DNA of 64,000 bases from Pseudomonas sp. SCA2728.1_7 (GCF_018138145.1 NZ_CP073104.1:4283001-4347000), one strand, 5' to 3'; shown: positions 1 to 9,785, counted from the stretch's first letter. The notes: generated by a model not told the origin, from the sequence alone. Program-made: numbers and translations.

Positions 1-32
1 TGCTGACGATAAGTAAGATTGCCTGAGAAAAG

Positions 33-59
33 CGCCCGGCCCTTTGGCCGGGCGTTTTT
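33..59 (+). terminator. Rho-independent terminator
   Basis: A 9-bp perfect GC-rich stem (33-41 with 46-54, loop CTTT) is followed by five T. It must end a gene lying left of the window. By gene order in Pseudomonas that gene would be phoU, but it is not visible here. Confidence 0.85.
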
Positions 60-192
60 GTTTGTGCTTTTCATGGGCAGATTCGATTAAAAAGCAGCAC
101 CCGCGAACGAAAAGTCCCGGCGTGACTGAAGAGTTTTGGCAATGTGCCATCAGCCAGCGTTATGCTTGCCGGGATTTTAATAGGGGTGTTGG

Positions 193-1149
193 ATGAGCAA
201 GATCAGTGTGTTGGTCGTGGACGATGCTTCGTTCATTCGTGACCTGGTGAAAAAGTGCCTGCGTAATTACTTCCCGGGGATCCGCACCGAGGACGCCGTC
301 AACGGTAAAAAGGCTCAGGCCATGCTGGCCAGAGAAGCCTTCGACCTGGTCCTGTGCGACTGGGAAATGCCGGAAATGTCCGGTCTCGAACTGCTGACCT
401 GGTGCCGCGAGCAAGACAACCTCAAGACCATGCCATTCGTCATGGTCACCAGCCGTGGCGACAAGGAAAACGTCGTGCAGGCGATTCAGGCTGGCGTTTC
501 CGGCTACGTCAGCAAGCCGTTCACCAACGAGCAACTGCTGACCAAGGTCAAGCAGGCGCTGAACAAGGTCGGCAAGCTCGACACCCTGATGAACAGCGCG
601 CCGACCAAAATGAACTCGGCGTTCGGCAACGATTCCCTGAGCGCCTTGACCGGTGGCAAGCCCGCCGTGGTCGGCGGTGCTCCGGCCGCCGCTGCGGTCA
701 ATCCATTTGCCAAACCGGCAGCTGCCGCACCAGCGCCCGCCGCTGCGCCATCGCGTGGCTTACTCAACAGCCCACCGGTCAAGGCATCAGCCGCCGCGTC
801 GGCGCCGGCCAGTGGTCGCGGTCAGGGCCAATTGCGCCTGCCAAGCGGTACTCAGCAATGCGTGATCAAGGCTCTGAGCATCAAGGAAGCATTGTTGGTG
901 GTGAAACGCACCGATACCCTGCCGCAGATCCTCGACAGCGCCGTGCTCGATCTGGAGCAGGGCGACAACGCTGAGATCGCCCGCCTCAACGGCTATCTGC
1001 ACGCGGTTGTCGCGTTTGAGCCGAAACCGGACAGCGACTGGCTGCAACTGACCTTCCGTTTCGTCGATCAGGATGCGCAGAAGCTCGACTACATCTCCCG
1101 CCTGATCGCCCGCGGCACGGCGCAGAAGCACTTCGTTCCGGGCGCGTGA
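193..1149 (+). CDS. Response regulator with CheY receiver and C-terminal PilZ-like domain
   Basis: The protein has 318 residues. Residues 1-125 are a complete receiver domain: acidic pair D10-D11, phospho-acceptor D56 in the sequence LVLCDWEMPEMSG, a switch T/S in VTSRGD, and the conserved K in VSKPF. A low-complexity Ala/Pro linker follows (about 150-215). The last 100 residues form a predicted beta-rich domain that resembles PilZ-like output modules, but the c-di-GMP-binding arginine motif is not obvious. There is no DNA-binding helix-turn-helix, so it probably acts by protein or nucleotide contact. The gene holds the same place as the orphan regulator next to phoU in P. aeruginosa, with no kinase beside it. 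The ATG at 193 has a purine-rich region (AGGGGTG) upstream. Confidence 0.9.
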   Translation: MSKISVLVVDDASFIRDLVKKCLRNYFPGIRTEDAVNGKKAQAMLAREAFDLVLCDWEMPEMSGLELLTWCREQDNLKTMPFVMVTSRGDKENVVQAIQAGVSGYVSKPFTNEQLLTKVKQALNKVGKLDTLMNSAPTKMNSAFGNDSLSALTGGKPAVVGGAPAAAAVNPFAKPAAAAPAPAAAPSRGLLNSPPVKASAAASAPASGRGQGQLRLPSGTQQCVIKALSIKEALLVVKRTDTLPQILDSAVLDLEQGDNAEIARLNGYLHAVVAFEPKPDSDWLQLTFRFVDQDAQKLDYISRLIARGTAQKHFVPGA

Positions 1150-1170
1150 TCTTCGTCGTCTGACAGTCCG

Positions 1171-1240
1171 CCTTCGCGAGCAGGCTCGCTCCCACCTTGA
1201 AATGCGTTTCAAATGTGGGAGCGAGCCTGCTCGCGAAGGG
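1171..1240. repeat. REPIN (inverted pair of Pseudomonas REP sequences)
   Basis: Two copies of the core CGCGAGCAGGCTCGCTCCCAC face each other (1171-1195 and 1215-1239) around a short spacer. It lies between convergent or unrelated ends of core genes and can fold into a long hairpin. Confidence 0.9.
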
Positions 1241-1357
1241 GCCATCACTTGCACCACCAATCTCCCAGACTGGCCAATTTGAAACATCTGTCGACTAGCC
1301 TGGTCTGCTTCACCTGCTAGGCTCATTCCCAGGCCTTACTTCGACAGACTCTTGCCC

Positions 1358-2254
1358 ATGCTCGCGCGCCTGCTGTTTTTCTGTGGTCTCTTCATGGCCT
1401 CCACCTCGGCTGTGGCCATGACCATTTACAAATCCACCGATGCCAACGGCGTGGTCTCCTACAGCGACCGGCCAAGCAAAGGCGCGCAGGTGTTCGTCTT
1501 TCAGGACCGCATGGTCGAGCGCCTGGAGCGGCAGGTCTATCTCGACATCAAAAAACAGAAAGGCACTGACGTGGTGTTCGTGCGCAATGATCTGTATGCG
1601 CCGGTCGAGGTGGCGCTGGCGTTTACCGGGATGAGCAATGTGCGTGGCGCGCCGGCACAAACCATCCGCCGGGTGCTGCCAGCGCGCAGCAACACGCGCT
1701 TGGCTCTGCTCACGGCGATTACCGGCGGCAAGCCGTTGGTGTATACGCCGCAGTTCCATTACTCCCTCGGCGACCCCACAGGCACCGCGCAGGGCTATCG
1801 CTATCCACTGCCATGGCGCGGCGGACCGTTTCGTCTGAGCCAGGGTGCCAACGGCCAGTACAGCCACTACGGACCGAAGAATCGCTATGCGATGGACATC
1901 GCGATGCCGGTCGGCACGCCGATCATTGCCGCGCGGGCAGGGGTGGTGGTGAAGACCGAGAATTCACAGAGCGGTCGCGGCTCGGATGCATCGGGCAATT
2001 TCGTGCGGGTGCTACACGACGACGGCACCATGGGCGTGTACCTGCACCTCAAACAAGGTTCGGTGAGCGTGCGCGAGGGGCAAAGGGTGACGGTGGGCAG
2101 TCCGTTGGCGCTGTCAGGCAACACTGGCAACAGCAGCGGCCCGCATTTGCACTTTGTGGTGCAGCGCAATACCGGGGAAGGGTTGGTGTCGATTCCGTAT
2201 CAGTTCAACCAGCCGCTGGGGGCGTTGCCCAACTTTGCGTTGGGCAAGCAATGA
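1358..2254 (+). CDS. Secreted M23 family metallopeptidase with DUF4124 N-terminus
   Basis: The protein has 298 residues from the ATG at 1358; an in-frame TTG lies two codons upstream. An N-terminal signal peptide (hydrophobic LLFFCGLFMASTSAVA) is followed by a DUF4124-like segment (IYKSTDANGVVSYSDRP). The C-terminal half is a LytM/M23 fold: a metal-ligand region HYGPKNRYAMDIAMP, then GTPIIAARAGVVV, and the HxH pair in GPHLHFVV. M23 enzymes cut peptide cross-links of peptidoglycan, or activate amidases when degenerate. The ligands H..D and HxH all appear present, so it is probably active in the periplasm. The gene order matches PA5363 of P. aeruginosa. Confidence 0.88.
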   Translation: MLARLLFFCGLFMASTSAVAMTIYKSTDANGVVSYSDRPSKGAQVFVFQDRMVERLERQVYLDIKKQKGTDVVFVRNDLYAPVEVALAFTGMSNVRGAPAQTIRRVLPARSNTRLALLTAITGGKPLVYTPQFHYSLGDPTGTAQGYRYPLPWRGGPFRLSQGANGQYSHYGPKNRYAMDIAMPVGTPIIAARAGVVVKTENSQSGRGSDASGNFVRVLHDDGTMGVYLHLKQGSVSVREGQRVTVGSPLALSGNTGNSSGPHLHFVVQRNTGEGLVSIPYQFNQPLGALPNFALGKQ

Positions 2255-2289
2255 TGTGCTGCATCTGCGGACCTCTTCGTCGGAACGCC

Positions 2290-2358
2290 GCCCGGAGCCG
2301 GCTCGCTCCCACCCTGGAATGCATTTCAACTGTGGGAGCGAGCCTGCTCGCGAAGGAA
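2290..2358. repeat. REPIN, one arm degenerate
   Basis: Right arm is a good GTGGGAGCGAGCCTGCTCG copy (2332-2351). The left arm (2295-2313) carries a GAGCCGGCTCGCTCCC variant. It lies between the convergent ends of the M23 and CNNM genes. Confidence 0.8.
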
Positions 2359-2382
2359 GCGGCGCGGTGCTGGATCAGCCCA

Positions 2383-3723
2383 TCAATCCAGCATCAACAC
2401 CTTGGCCAGCACAATCTTCGGCCCTTTCATCTTCTTGATGATGATCCGCAGGCCTTCGACTTCCAGCACTTCTTCCTCTTCCGGCACCCGTTTCAGGGTT
2501 TCGTAGACCAGCCCGGCGAGAGTTTCCGCTTCGATGTGATCAAGGTCGATGCCCAGCAGGCGTTCCACCTTGAACAGCGGCGTGTCACCACGCACCAAGA
2601 GCTTGCCCGGCTGATAGGCGAGGATCCCGCGCTCAGCCTTGCGGTGTTCGTCCTGAATGTCGCCGACCAGCACTTCCAGCACGTCTTCCATGGTCAGGTA
2701 GCCGATGATATTGCCGTCAGCCTCCTCGACCACGGCGAAGTGCGAGCCGCCCTTGCGGAACTGCTCCAGCAACTGCGACAGCGGCATGTGTCGTGACACG
2801 CGCTCCAGCGGGCGGGTCAGTTCAGCCAGGTTGAACGACTCGGGAATGTGGTCCAGCGCCGCCAGTTCCAGCAGCAGGTCCTTGATGTGCAGCAGGCCGA
2901 CGAACTCCTGGCGCTCGCTGTCGTACACCGGATAACGGCTGAACTTGTGGCGACGGAACATCGCCAGGATTTCTTTCAGCGGCGCGTTGAATTCCAGCGT
3001 GATCAGGTCTTCGCGGGAGTTGGCCCAGTCGACCACTTCCAGCTCGCCCATTTCCACCGCCGAGGCCAAAACGCGCATGCCCTGATCGCTCGGATCCTGG
3101 CCACGGCTGGAGTGCAGGATCAGTTTCAGTTCTTCGCGGCTGTAATGGTGTTCGTGGTGCGGGCCGGGTTCGCCTTGGCCGGCAATACGCAGGATCGCGT
3201 TGGCGCTGGCGTTGAGCAGGTAGATCGCCGGGTACATCGCCCAGTAGAACAGGTACAGCGGCACCGCCGTCCACAGCGACAGCAGCTCGGGTTTACGGAT
3301 CGCCCAGGATTTCGGGGCCAGCTCACCAACCACGATGTGCAGGTACGAAATGACGAAGAACGCGGCGAAGAACGACACGCCTTTGATCACTTCCGGCGAC
3401 TGCACGCCAACGCTTTCCAGCAATGGCTCAAGAATATGCGCGAACGCCGGCTCACCGACCCAGCCCAGACCGAGGGAGGCGAGGGTGATACCGAGCTGAC
3501 ACGCCGAGAGGTACGCATCGAGCTGACTGTGCACGGTGCGCAGGATATGCCCGCGCCAGCCGTTCTGTTCAGCGATGGCCTCGACCCGGGTCGAGCGCAG
3601 TTTGACCATGGCGAATTCCGCCGCAACGAAAAAGCCGTTGAGCAAAACCAGGATCAGAGCAAAAAGGATCATGCCGAAATCGGCGAATATTGTTGCGAGG
3701 GACAAGCCAGGGGAAGGGTCCAT
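2383..3723 (-). CDS. CNNM-domain / CBS-pair / CorC_HlyC transporter-associated membrane protein
   Basis: The protein has 446 residues. The N-terminal ~190 residues are a DUF21/CNNM membrane domain with several hydrophobic helices (ILFALILVLLNGFFVAAEFAMV at the start). A CBS pair follows in the middle, and then a C-terminal CorC_HlyC module (about 355-435) with the typical core around GDTPLFKVERLLG. The family is linked to Mg/Co homeostasis in inner membranes; the 'hemolysin' name is historical. Its 3' end faces the M23 gene. It is the counterpart of PA5362 by position, downstream of and in the same direction as phoR, with about 120 bp between. Confidence 0.9.
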   Translation of the reverse strand: MDPSPGLSLATIFADFGMILFALILVLLNGFFVAAEFAMVKLRSTRVEAIAEQNGWRGHILRTVHSQLDAYLSACQLGITLASLGLGWVGEPAFAHILEPLLESVGVQSPEVIKGVSFFAAFFVISYLHIVVGELAPKSWAIRKPELLSLWTAVPLYLFYWAMYPAIYLLNASANAILRIAGQGEPGPHHEHHYSREELKLILHSSRGQDPSDQGMRVLASAVEMGELEVVDWANSREDLITLEFNAPLKEILAMFRRHKFSRYPVYDSERQEFVGLLHIKDLLLELAALDHIPESFNLAELTRPLERVSRHMPLSQLLEQFRKGGSHFAVVEEADGNIIGYLTMEDVLEVLVGDIQDEHRKAERGILAYQPGKLLVRGDTPLFKVERLLGIDLDHIEAETLAGLVYETLKRVPEEEEVLEVEGLRIIIKKMKGPKIVLAKVLMLD

Positions 3724-3845
3724 GATGGAGTTTTGCGGGTTCCGTGTGATTCAAGAGAGAGAAAAGTCGCGCCTGAAAGGCAGGCACAAGTCAGCCAATG
3801 TAGCGGCTGACCTGGCGATTGCCTAGTGGCGCGTGCTGGCCGGTA

Positions 3846-5168
3846 TCACTCAGCGGCGCTGATGGCCCGTGCCTGGGCGACCTGAGCCGGGGCGAAATGG
3901 CAGGTGAACGTGCTGCCGTGACCGGGCACGCTGCTGATCTCCATGCGTGCGCGGTGGCGCAGCAACACGTGCTTGACGATGGCCAGGCCCAGGCCAGTGC
4001 CGCCAGTGTTGGAGTTGCGGCTGGAGTCGACGCGGTAGAAGCGTTCGGTCAGGCGCGGCAAGTGTTTGCTGTCGATGCCGATCCCGGAATCCTGCACGCT
4101 CAGGTGCGCGCCCTGATCGTCACCCCACCAGCGAATGCGGATGTTGCCCTCGGCCGGGGTGTACTTCACCGCGTTGAACACCAGATTGGAAAACGCGCTG
4201 CGCAACTCCGCTTCGCTGCCCTTGAGCAATAGGCTGGCATCGGCTTCCAGCGTTATGCGCTGGTTTTTCGCGCCGGACAATTGCTGTGCGTCGCTCTTGA
4301 TCGATTGCAGCAGCGTATCGACCTGCACCGGCTGGTTGTCCGACGGGTAGTCGGTGGCTTCCAGTTTCGCCAGCAGCAACAAATCGTTGAGCAGCGTCTG
4401 CATGCGTCCGCCCTGTTGTTGCATTTGCTGCAGGGCACGGCTCCAGCGCGGGTTCACTTCTTCGACGTTGTCGAGCAGGGTTTCCAGATAACCGCAGATC
4501 ACCGTCAGCGGCGTGCGCAACTCGTGGGAGACGTTGGCTATGAAGTCTTTGCGCATTTGTTCCAGCTGATGAATACGCGTGACGTCGCGCACCAGCATCA
4601 AGTGTTCGTTGTTGCCATAGCGGGTCAGGTACAGCTGAATGCGCACGCGATCATTGGTCGGCGAAGGGATTTCCAGCGGCTCGGCATAGCTGTCCTGCTC
4701 GAAATATTCCTTGAAGCGCGGATGGCGCACCAGGTTGGTCACTGGTTGGCCACTGTCTTGCGGGGTCTTGAGACCGAGCAGGGTTTCGGCGGCACGGTTC
4801 CACCATTCCAGGTTGCCGTCGCTGTCGAGCATGATCACCGCGTCTTTCAGCGCGGCGGTGGATTCCTGCACCCGGTCGATCACCGCTTGCAGGCGCCCGC
4901 GCACGCGTTGGTCGCGGCGTTGCAGGTGGTAGATGCTGTCGAACACCTCACCCCACAGGCCATAGCCATCGGGCGGCGCTTCGTCGGGTTGATGCTGGCG
5001 CAGCCACTCGTGCAGCCGAAGCAATTGTTTGAGCGTCCAGCCCAGATAAATCCCCAGGCCCGCCGCGAGGCTCCAGCCGTAATAGCCGGTGATCAGGCCG
5101 ATCACCAGACACGCTGTGACCAGCAACAGCATGTGGCGAATCAGGGTGCCATGCCAGTTTTGATTCAC
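3846..5168 (-). CDS. phoR: Phosphate regulon sensor histidine kinase PhoR
   Basis: The protein has 440 residues. Two N-terminal membrane segments (about 11-50) come first, then a DUF3329/PAS region (about 95-200, WWNRAAETLLG), a HisKA dimerisation box with phospho-acceptor H215 in NVSHELRTPL, and an HATPase domain with N-box NAVKYTP, G1 DSGIGI and G2 GTGLGLAI. It has no large periplasmic loop, as expected for PhoR, which senses phosphate through the Pst/PhoU complex. It lies downstream of phoB on the same strand; the pair forms the phosphate two-component system. Confidence 0.97.
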   Translation of the reverse strand: MNQNWHGTLIRHMLLLVTACLVIGLITGYYGWSLAAGLGIYLGWTLKQLLRLHEWLRQHQPDEAPPDGYGLWGEVFDSIYHLQRRDQRVRGRLQAVIDRVQESTAALKDAVIMLDSDGNLEWWNRAAETLLGLKTPQDSGQPVTNLVRHPRFKEYFEQDSYAEPLEIPSPTNDRVRIQLYLTRYGNNEHLMLVRDVTRIHQLEQMRKDFIANVSHELRTPLTVICGYLETLLDNVEEVNPRWSRALQQMQQQGGRMQTLLNDLLLLAKLEATDYPSDNQPVQVDTLLQSIKSDAQQLSGAKNQRITLEADASLLLKGSEAELRSAFSNLVFNAVKYTPAEGNIRIRWWGDDQGAHLSVQDSGIGIDSKHLPRLTERFYRVDSSRNSNTGGTGLGLAIVKHVLLRHRARMEISSVPGHGSTFTCHFAPAQVAQARAISAAE

Positions 5169-5182
5169 GGAGCGTCCTTAAC

Positions 5183-5266
5183 GCAGCTTCGAGTTTCAAG
5201 CCACAAGCTTCAAGTTAAAGCGGATCGGCTTTTACTTGCCGCTTGTAGCTAGAAGCTTGCCGCTGC
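5183..5266. repeat. Intercistronic palindromic repeat in phoB-phoR
   Basis: Arms rich in GCAGCTT/AAGCTTG motifs at 5183-5215 and 5235-5266 are imperfect reverse complements. This is a second class of pseudomonad extragenic palindrome, unlike the GAGCCTGCTCGCGA class. It separates phoB from phoR and may affect the stoichiometry of the two products. Confidence 0.65.
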
Positions 5267-5270
5267 TTTT

Positions 5271-5960
5271 TTATGCCTTGGTGGAAAACCGGTAGCCGGT
5301 GCCGCGCACGGTTTGTACCAGATTTTCGTAAGCGTCGCCGAGGGCCTTGCGCAGGCGGCGGATGTGCACGTCGACGGTGCGCTCTTCCACATAGACGTTG
5401 CCGCCCCAGACCTGATCCAGCAACTGGCCACGGGTGTAGGCGCGTTCCTGGTGGGTCATGAAGAATTGCAGCAGACGGTATTCGGTCGGGCCCATCTCGG
5501 CGGGTTTGCCGTCGATGGTCACGCGGTGGCTGATCGGGTCGAGCAGCAAGCCACCGACTTCGATCGGCGCTTCGCCGTCGGTCGGGCCGGCACGACGCAG
5601 CACAGCCTTGAGGCGGGCGACCAGTTCGCGCGGGGAAAACGGTTTGGTGATGTAGTCGTCGGCGCCGACTTCCAGACCCTGGATCTTGTTGTCCTCTTCG
5701 CCCTTGGCAGTGAGCATGATGATCGGGATGTCTCCGGTCAGCTCATCACGCTTCAGACGACGGGCCAGTTCGATACCGGAGGTGCCCGGCAGCATCCAGT
5801 CGAGCAGGATCAGGTCCGGCTTGCGGTCGACGATGATGGCGTGTGCCTGCTGCGAGTTCTCTGCCTCGAGGCAGTCATAGCCGGCCATTTCCAACGCAAC
5901 GGCGATCATTTCGCGAATGGGCGCTTCGTCGTCGACGATCAGAATGCTCCTGCCAACCAT
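5271..5960 (-). CDS. phoB: Phosphate regulon response regulator PhoB
   Basis: The protein has 229 residues, the usual PhoB length. The receiver has acidic residues D10-D11, phospho-acceptor D54 in LLDWMLPG, and the conserved TAKGE and KPFSP motifs. The C-terminal winged helix (about 130-228) has EYRLLQFF, the recognition region [14 protein letters not shown] and terminal GTGYRF. It binds Pho boxes and activates phosphate-starvation genes with sigma-70. The start ATG is preceded by AGAGG. A Pho box lies upstream, so autoregulation is likely. phoR follows about 100 bp downstream across a palindromic repeat. Confidence 0.98.
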   Translation of the reverse strand: MVGRSILIVDDEAPIREMIAVALEMAGYDCLEAENSQQAHAIIVDRKPDLILLDWMLPGTSGIELARRLKRDELTGDIPIIMLTAKGEEDNKIQGLEVGADDYITKPFSPRELVARLKAVLRRAGPTDGEAPIEVGGLLLDPISHRVTIDGKPAEMGPTEYRLLQFFMTHQERAYTRGQLLDQVWGGNVYVEERTVDVHIRRLRKALGDAYENLVQTVRGTGYRFSTKA

Positions 5961-6013
5961 GCCTTAATCCTCTTGTCATTTAACTGTCTTGCGCCGCATT
6001 AGATAACGGAATT

Positions 6014-6031
6014 ATTGCAGTCGTGTGACAG
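6014..6031 (-). promoter_or_regulatory. Pho box upstream of phoB
   Basis: Read on the minus strand, CTGTCACACGACTGCAAT matches two 7-mers of CTGTCAT with a 4-nt spacer (6/7 and 5/7). A TATCTA-like -10 lies about 9 bp downstream (around 6000-6005), the usual PhoB-activated layout in which the box replaces the -35. Confidence 0.7.
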
Positions 6032-6111
6032 TATTTTCGCCCGGCGGCGATTGTGCAAATCCTGAACTAAGCTCTAAGTCCGAATCCTGACAACCACAAA
6101 AGAAGGTTTCC

Positions 6112-6495
6112 ATGACTCAAATGACTGTTTCTTTTAAAGCACTGCTGATGGCTGCCGCCCTGACTCTGCCTGGATTTGCCATGGCCGCGGAGCCGGCCAT
6201 GATGAAAGACGGCATGATGGTCGATCACAAAGGCATGACCGTTTATACGTTCGACAAGGACGCTGGCGGCAAGTCGATGTGCAACGGCGATTGCGCGAAG
6301 AACTGGCCGCCGATGATGGCGCCGGCGGGGGCCAAGGCTGAGGGCAAATGGACGGTCATCAAGCGTGATGACGGCATGATGCAGTACGCCTACAACGGCA
6401 AACCGCTGTACACCTTCATGAAGGACGAGAAACCTGGAGAAATGAAAGGTGATGGCATGAAGGAAGTGTGGCACGTGGTGCACGAGCACAAGTAA
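6112..6495 (+). CDS. Secreted COG4315-type repeat protein
   Basis: The protein has 127 residues. A signal peptide ends near AMAA (about residue 25). The mature part holds two copies of the Y-x-[FWY]-x-x-D motif typical of COG4315 (YTFDKD and YTFMKD) and a CNGDCAKNWPP segment with two cysteines. Met and Lys are abundant. The family is predicted to be periplasmic or exported; its function is unknown. It is divergent from phoB, and an alternative start at the fourth codon (ATG at 6121) is possible. Confidence 0.88.
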   Translation: MTQMTVSFKALLMAAALTLPGFAMAAEPAMMKDGMMVDHKGMTVYTFDKDAGGKSMCNGDCAKNWPPMMAPAGAKAEGKWTVIKRDDGMMQYAYNGKPLYTFMKDEKPGEMKGDGMKEVWHVVHEHK

Positions 6496-6505
6496 ACGCA
6501 AATCA

Positions 6506-6600
6506 CCTGTGGGAGCGAGCCTGCTCGCGAAGGCGTCATGTCAGCCGACATCATCGTTGACTGATGCACCGCTATCGCGAGCAGGCTCACTCCTACAGGT
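6506..6600. repeat. REPIN
   Basis: Inverted REP arms at 6506-6532 (CTGTGGGAGCGAGCCTGC start) and 6572-6600 (CGCGAGCAGGCTCACTCC), spacer about 40 bp. It lies between the convergent ends of the COG4315 gene and ubiA. Confidence 0.9.
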
Positions 6601-6606
6601 ATGTGT

Positions 6607-7497
6607 TTAGCGCAATGCGTAATCCAGCACGATCCCGACGAAAATCGCCAACCCGGCCCAGTGGTTGTGCAAGAACGCCTTGAAACAACGCATGCGGTCA
6701 CGATCGCGGGTGTACCAGAACTCCCACGCATAGCAGCCAGCAGCCACCAGCAAACCGAGATGGAACCAGATCCCCAACTCGAATTTGGAACCCGCCAGCA
6801 ACAGACAGCCCAGCGACAACGCCTGCAAACTCAGGATGATCAACCGATCCGCCTCGCCAAACAGAATCGCTGTGGATTTCACGCCAATCTTCAAATCGTC
6901 ATCGCGATCGGTCATCGCGTAATAGGTGTCGTAACCCACCGTCCACAGCAGATTGGCGATCCACAGCAGCCACGCTGCCGCCGGCAGCTCACCGGTCTCG
7001 GCGGTGAACGCCATCGGCATGCCCCACGAGAACGCTGCGCCCAGCACCACTTGCGGGTAATAGGTGTAGCGCTTCATGAACGGATAAGTGAAGGCCAACG
7101 CCAGACCACCGAGCGACAGCCAGATGGTCGGCGCATTGGTGCACAGCACCAGCAGAAAACTTACGCCCATCAATAGCGCAAAGAACACCAGCGCTTCTTT
7201 CGAGCTTATTCTGCCCGCAGCTAAAGGCCTTTGCGCGGTGCGTTTAACGTGGCCGTCGACCTTGCGATCAGCCCAGTCGTTGATCACGCAACCGCCGGCG
7301 CGGGTCAGCACCACGCCGAGGACGAAAATCACCACGTTGGCCAGCGACGGCGAGCCCTTGCCGGCAATCCACAGCGCCCACAGCGTCGGCCACAGCAGCA
7401 GGTAAATGCCGATCGGCTTGTCCATCCGGGTCAACTGAATGAAATCCCAAGCACGCGGGTTCAAGCGGTTCAGGGACTTGAGCAGGCTCTGATACAT
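6607..7497 (-). CDS. ubiA: 4-hydroxybenzoate octaprenyltransferase UbiA
   Basis: The protein has 296 residues from the ATG at 7497, chosen because it overlaps the ubiC stop (TGATG) and gives the family N-terminus [14 protein letters not shown]. UbiA joins a polyprenyl chain to 4-hydroxybenzoate in ubiquinone synthesis at the inner membrane. Both Asp-rich Mg-diphosphate motifs are present: NDWADRKVD with the following RTAQRPL, and the second at [20 protein letters not shown]. The rest is a run of about nine hydrophobic helices. It is translationally coupled to ubiC. Confidence 0.97.
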   Translation of the reverse strand: MYQSLLKSLNRLNPRAWDFIQLTRMDKPIGIYLLLWPTLWALWIAGKGSPSLANVVIFVLGVVLTRAGGCVINDWADRKVDGHVKRTAQRPLAAGRISSKEALVFFALLMGVSFLLVLCTNAPTIWLSLGGLALAFTYPFMKRYTYYPQVVLGAAFSWGMPMAFTAETGELPAAAWLLWIANLLWTVGYDTYYAMTDRDDDLKIGVKSTAILFGEADRLIILSLQALSLGCLLLAGSKFELGIWFHLGLLVAAGCYAWEFWYTRDRDRMRCFKAFLHNHWAGLAIFVGIVLDYALR

Positions 7498-8057
7498 CAG
7501 CAGTTCTCCGGATGGGCGCGGGCGGCGCTCCACAGGCTCGGCAGGAAGATTTCCGCGACCAATACGCTCAGCGCGCCCCGATCAAAACGCGAACGACGGC
7601 CCCACAGCTCGGGCGCTTTCGCGGCTGGCGGTAGCCATTCCTCAGGGTAGTGGCAAACTTCGAGGGCGCGGCGCTGGAACGCCTGATCGCAAAACAGCAG
7701 TTCGCCCAGCGAGCGGCTGCCCAGTTCGTCCATGTGCAAGCCGTCACCCTGCAAAGCGGCGCGCGAAGCGACGCTGCGGGCAAACACCCAAGCCTCGCCA
7801 TGACCGCGCAAATACACCTCGCGCACCCAGCCTTCGCTGCCCTCGGCCAGATCCAGTGCAGCGCATTCGTCAGCGCGCAGGGTGTCCCAGCCTTCAAACA
7901 GTGGCGTGACGCTGAAGCCGTCATTGGACAGCCGGGTCAGTCGGCGGGTGAGGGAGCCTTCGTCGAACAACCAGTCGAGGGTCAACGAATCGGGGAGGGG
8001 CGTCAGTCGGCTTTGGGTCAGCCAGAGCGGGGTCGGGCAGGCATTTGAATGTTGCAC
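7497..8057 (-). CDS. ubiC: Chorismate pyruvate-lyase UbiC
   Basis: The protein has 186 residues and a GTG start. It cleaves chorismate to 4-hydroxybenzoate and pyruvate, the first committed step of ubiquinone synthesis. Family signatures seen are [12 protein letters not shown] near the N-terminus, [11 protein letters not shown] in the middle and WGRRSRF near the C-terminus. It is a cytoplasmic single-domain protein, located directly upstream of ubiA with a one-base overlap. Confidence 0.93.
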   Translation of the reverse strand: MQHSNACPTPLWLTQSRLTPLPDSLTLDWLFDEGSLTRRLTRLSNDGFSVTPLFEGWDTLRADECAALDLAEGSEGWVREVYLRGHGEAWVFARSVASRAALQGDGLHMDELGSRSLGELLFCDQAFQRRALEVCHYPEEWLPPAAKAPELWGRRSRFDRGALSVLVAEIFLPSLWSAARAHPENC

Positions 8058-8258
8058 AATGAGTCATTATTGGCCGCAAATGAGGCGGCGAGCTTACCAT
8101 GGCGAGCTGCGAGATTGATTGATCCGGGGCACCATTGCGCCGAACAGGCTTGCATCTGCCCGGCTCCATCAGTACAAAACGCCCTGAGCCGGATGGCAGC
8201 GCAACACCCATCGACCGTCCGCGCCGGCACCCAGCCTGAACCCTGAGGAAGTACCTGA

Positions 8259-8426
8259 ATGAAAAAGTGGCAATGCATCGTCTGTGGCCTGATCTACAAC
8301 GAAGCCGACGGTTGGCCGGATGACGGCATTGCGCCGGGCACCCTGTGGCAGGACGTACCGGAAGACTGGCTGTGCCCGGACTGCGGCGTCGGCAAAATGG
8401 ACTTCGAAATGATCGAAATCAACTAA
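8259..8426 (+). CDS. rubA: Rubredoxin
   Basis: A 55-residue protein beginning [19 protein letters not shown]. It has two Fe-binding cysteine pairs, CIVCG (C6, C9) and CPDCG, at the spacing of one-iron rubredoxins. Rubredoxin carries single electrons from rubredoxin reductase to alkane hydroxylase or to other acceptors in stress responses. Its reductase starts 20 bp downstream, so the two form an operon. P. aeruginosa has two rubredoxin genes here; only one is visible in this window. Confidence 0.96.
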   Translation: MKKWQCIVCGLIYNEADGWPDDGIAPGTLWQDVPEDWLCPDCGVGKMDFEMIEIN

Positions 8427-8446
8427 GCACAATCAAGGAGTAAGGC

Positions 8447-9595
8447 ATGAGCGCACCTGTCGTCATCATTGGCACTGGCCTTGCGGGCTACAACCTGGCC
8501 CGGGAATTTCGCAAACTCGACAGCGAAACCCCGCTGCTGCTGATCACGGCTGATGACGGCCGCTCTTACTCCAAACCGATGCTCTCCACCGGTTTCGGCA
8601 AGAACAAGGACGCCGATGGCCTGAGCATGGCCGAACCGGGCGCCATGGCCGAGCAGTTGAAAGCCGAGGTGCGCACCCATACGCGCATCAGTGGCATCGA
8701 CGCCGGCCACAAGCGCCTGTGGATCGGCGAAGAAGCGGTTTATTACCGCGATCTGATCCTCGCCTGGGGCGCAGAAACCGTGCGCGTGCCAATCGAAGGC
8801 GATGGCGCGGAGCTGGTCTTCCCGATCAATGATCTCGAAGACTACGCACGCTTCCGCGCCGCTGCGGCTGGCAAGCGCCGGGTGCTGTTGCTCGGCGCCG
8901 GCCTGATCGGCTGCGAATTCGCCAATGACCTGATCCTTGGCGGCTACGAGGTGCAACTGGTTGCGCCGTGCGAACAAGTCATGCCGATGTTGCTGCACCC
9001 CGCCGCTGCGGCAGCGGTGCAGGCCGGGCTGGAAAGCCTTGGTGCGAAATTCCACCTCGGCCCGGTGCTGACCCGCCTGCAAAAAGTCGCTGACGGCCTC
9101 GAAGCGCATCTGTCCGACGGCCAGGTCATCCCGTGCGACGTTGTGGTCTCGGCCATCGGCCTGCGACCGCGTATCGATCTGGCGGCCGCCGCGGGCGTGC
9201 AGGTCAATCGCGGCGTTGTAGTAGATCGGCACCTGAAGACTTCCCACGCCAATATCTATGCGCTGGGTGACTGCGCCGAGGTCGACGGGCTGAATCTGCT
9301 GTACGTGATGCCCCTCATGAGCTGTGCGCGAGCACTGGCACAAACACTGGCAGGAAACCCTAAGGCGGTCAGCTACGGCCCGATGCCGATCACCGTGAAA
9401 ACCCCGGTTTGCCCGTTGGTGGTTTCGCCGCCGCCACGCGGTAGCGAAGGCGTTTGGACCGTTGAAGGGCAGGGCGCCGACATCAAGGCGCTGTGCCACG
9501 GTGCCGACGGCCAGTTGCTCGGTTACGCGCTGACCGGTGCGGCGGTCATGGAAAAACTGGCCCTGAACAAACAGCTTCCGGCCCTGCTGGCGTAA
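8447..9595 (+). CDS. rubB: Rubredoxin-NAD(+) reductase
   Basis: The protein has 382 residues, the typical length. It has an FAD Rossmann motif [12 protein letters not shown] near the start, a second NAD(H)-binding motif [13 protein letters not shown] in the middle and an FAD-binding [10 protein letters not shown] segment (ATG/GD motif). It transfers electrons from NADH through FAD to the rubredoxin encoded immediately upstream. The start has an AAGGAG site 8 bp upstream. Confidence 0.95.
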   Translation: MSAPVVIIGTGLAGYNLAREFRKLDSETPLLLITADDGRSYSKPMLSTGFGKNKDADGLSMAEPGAMAEQLKAEVRTHTRISGIDAGHKRLWIGEEAVYYRDLILAWGAETVRVPIEGDGAELVFPINDLEDYARFRAAAAGKRRVLLLGAGLIGCEFANDLILGGYEVQLVAPCEQVMPMLLHPAAAAAVQAGLESLGAKFHLGPVLTRLQKVADGLEAHLSDGQVIPCDVVVSAIGLRPRIDLAAAAGVQVNRGVVVDRHLKTSHANIYALGDCAEVDGLNLLYVMPLMSCARALAQTLAGNPKAVSYGPMPITVKTPVCPLVVSPPPRGSEGVWTVEGQGADIKALCHGADGQLLGYALTGAAVMEKLALNKQLPALLA

Positions 9596-9785
9596 ATACC
9601 GGTCGTTCTGTCGGAATCACCCCGCTTTTGCCCCCACAAAGGTTGTAGTGAGACTGGCGCAGGCCTTGTCCGCGTGCCATTCTCACTCCCGTCTGCCGCA
9701 GAGTAGAGCCTGCGGCGCCTTGGGCGCTGTTCCAACGAGAGCAGCACGGACATAACAACAAAAAACCGTCAAAGGGGCTTCACTA

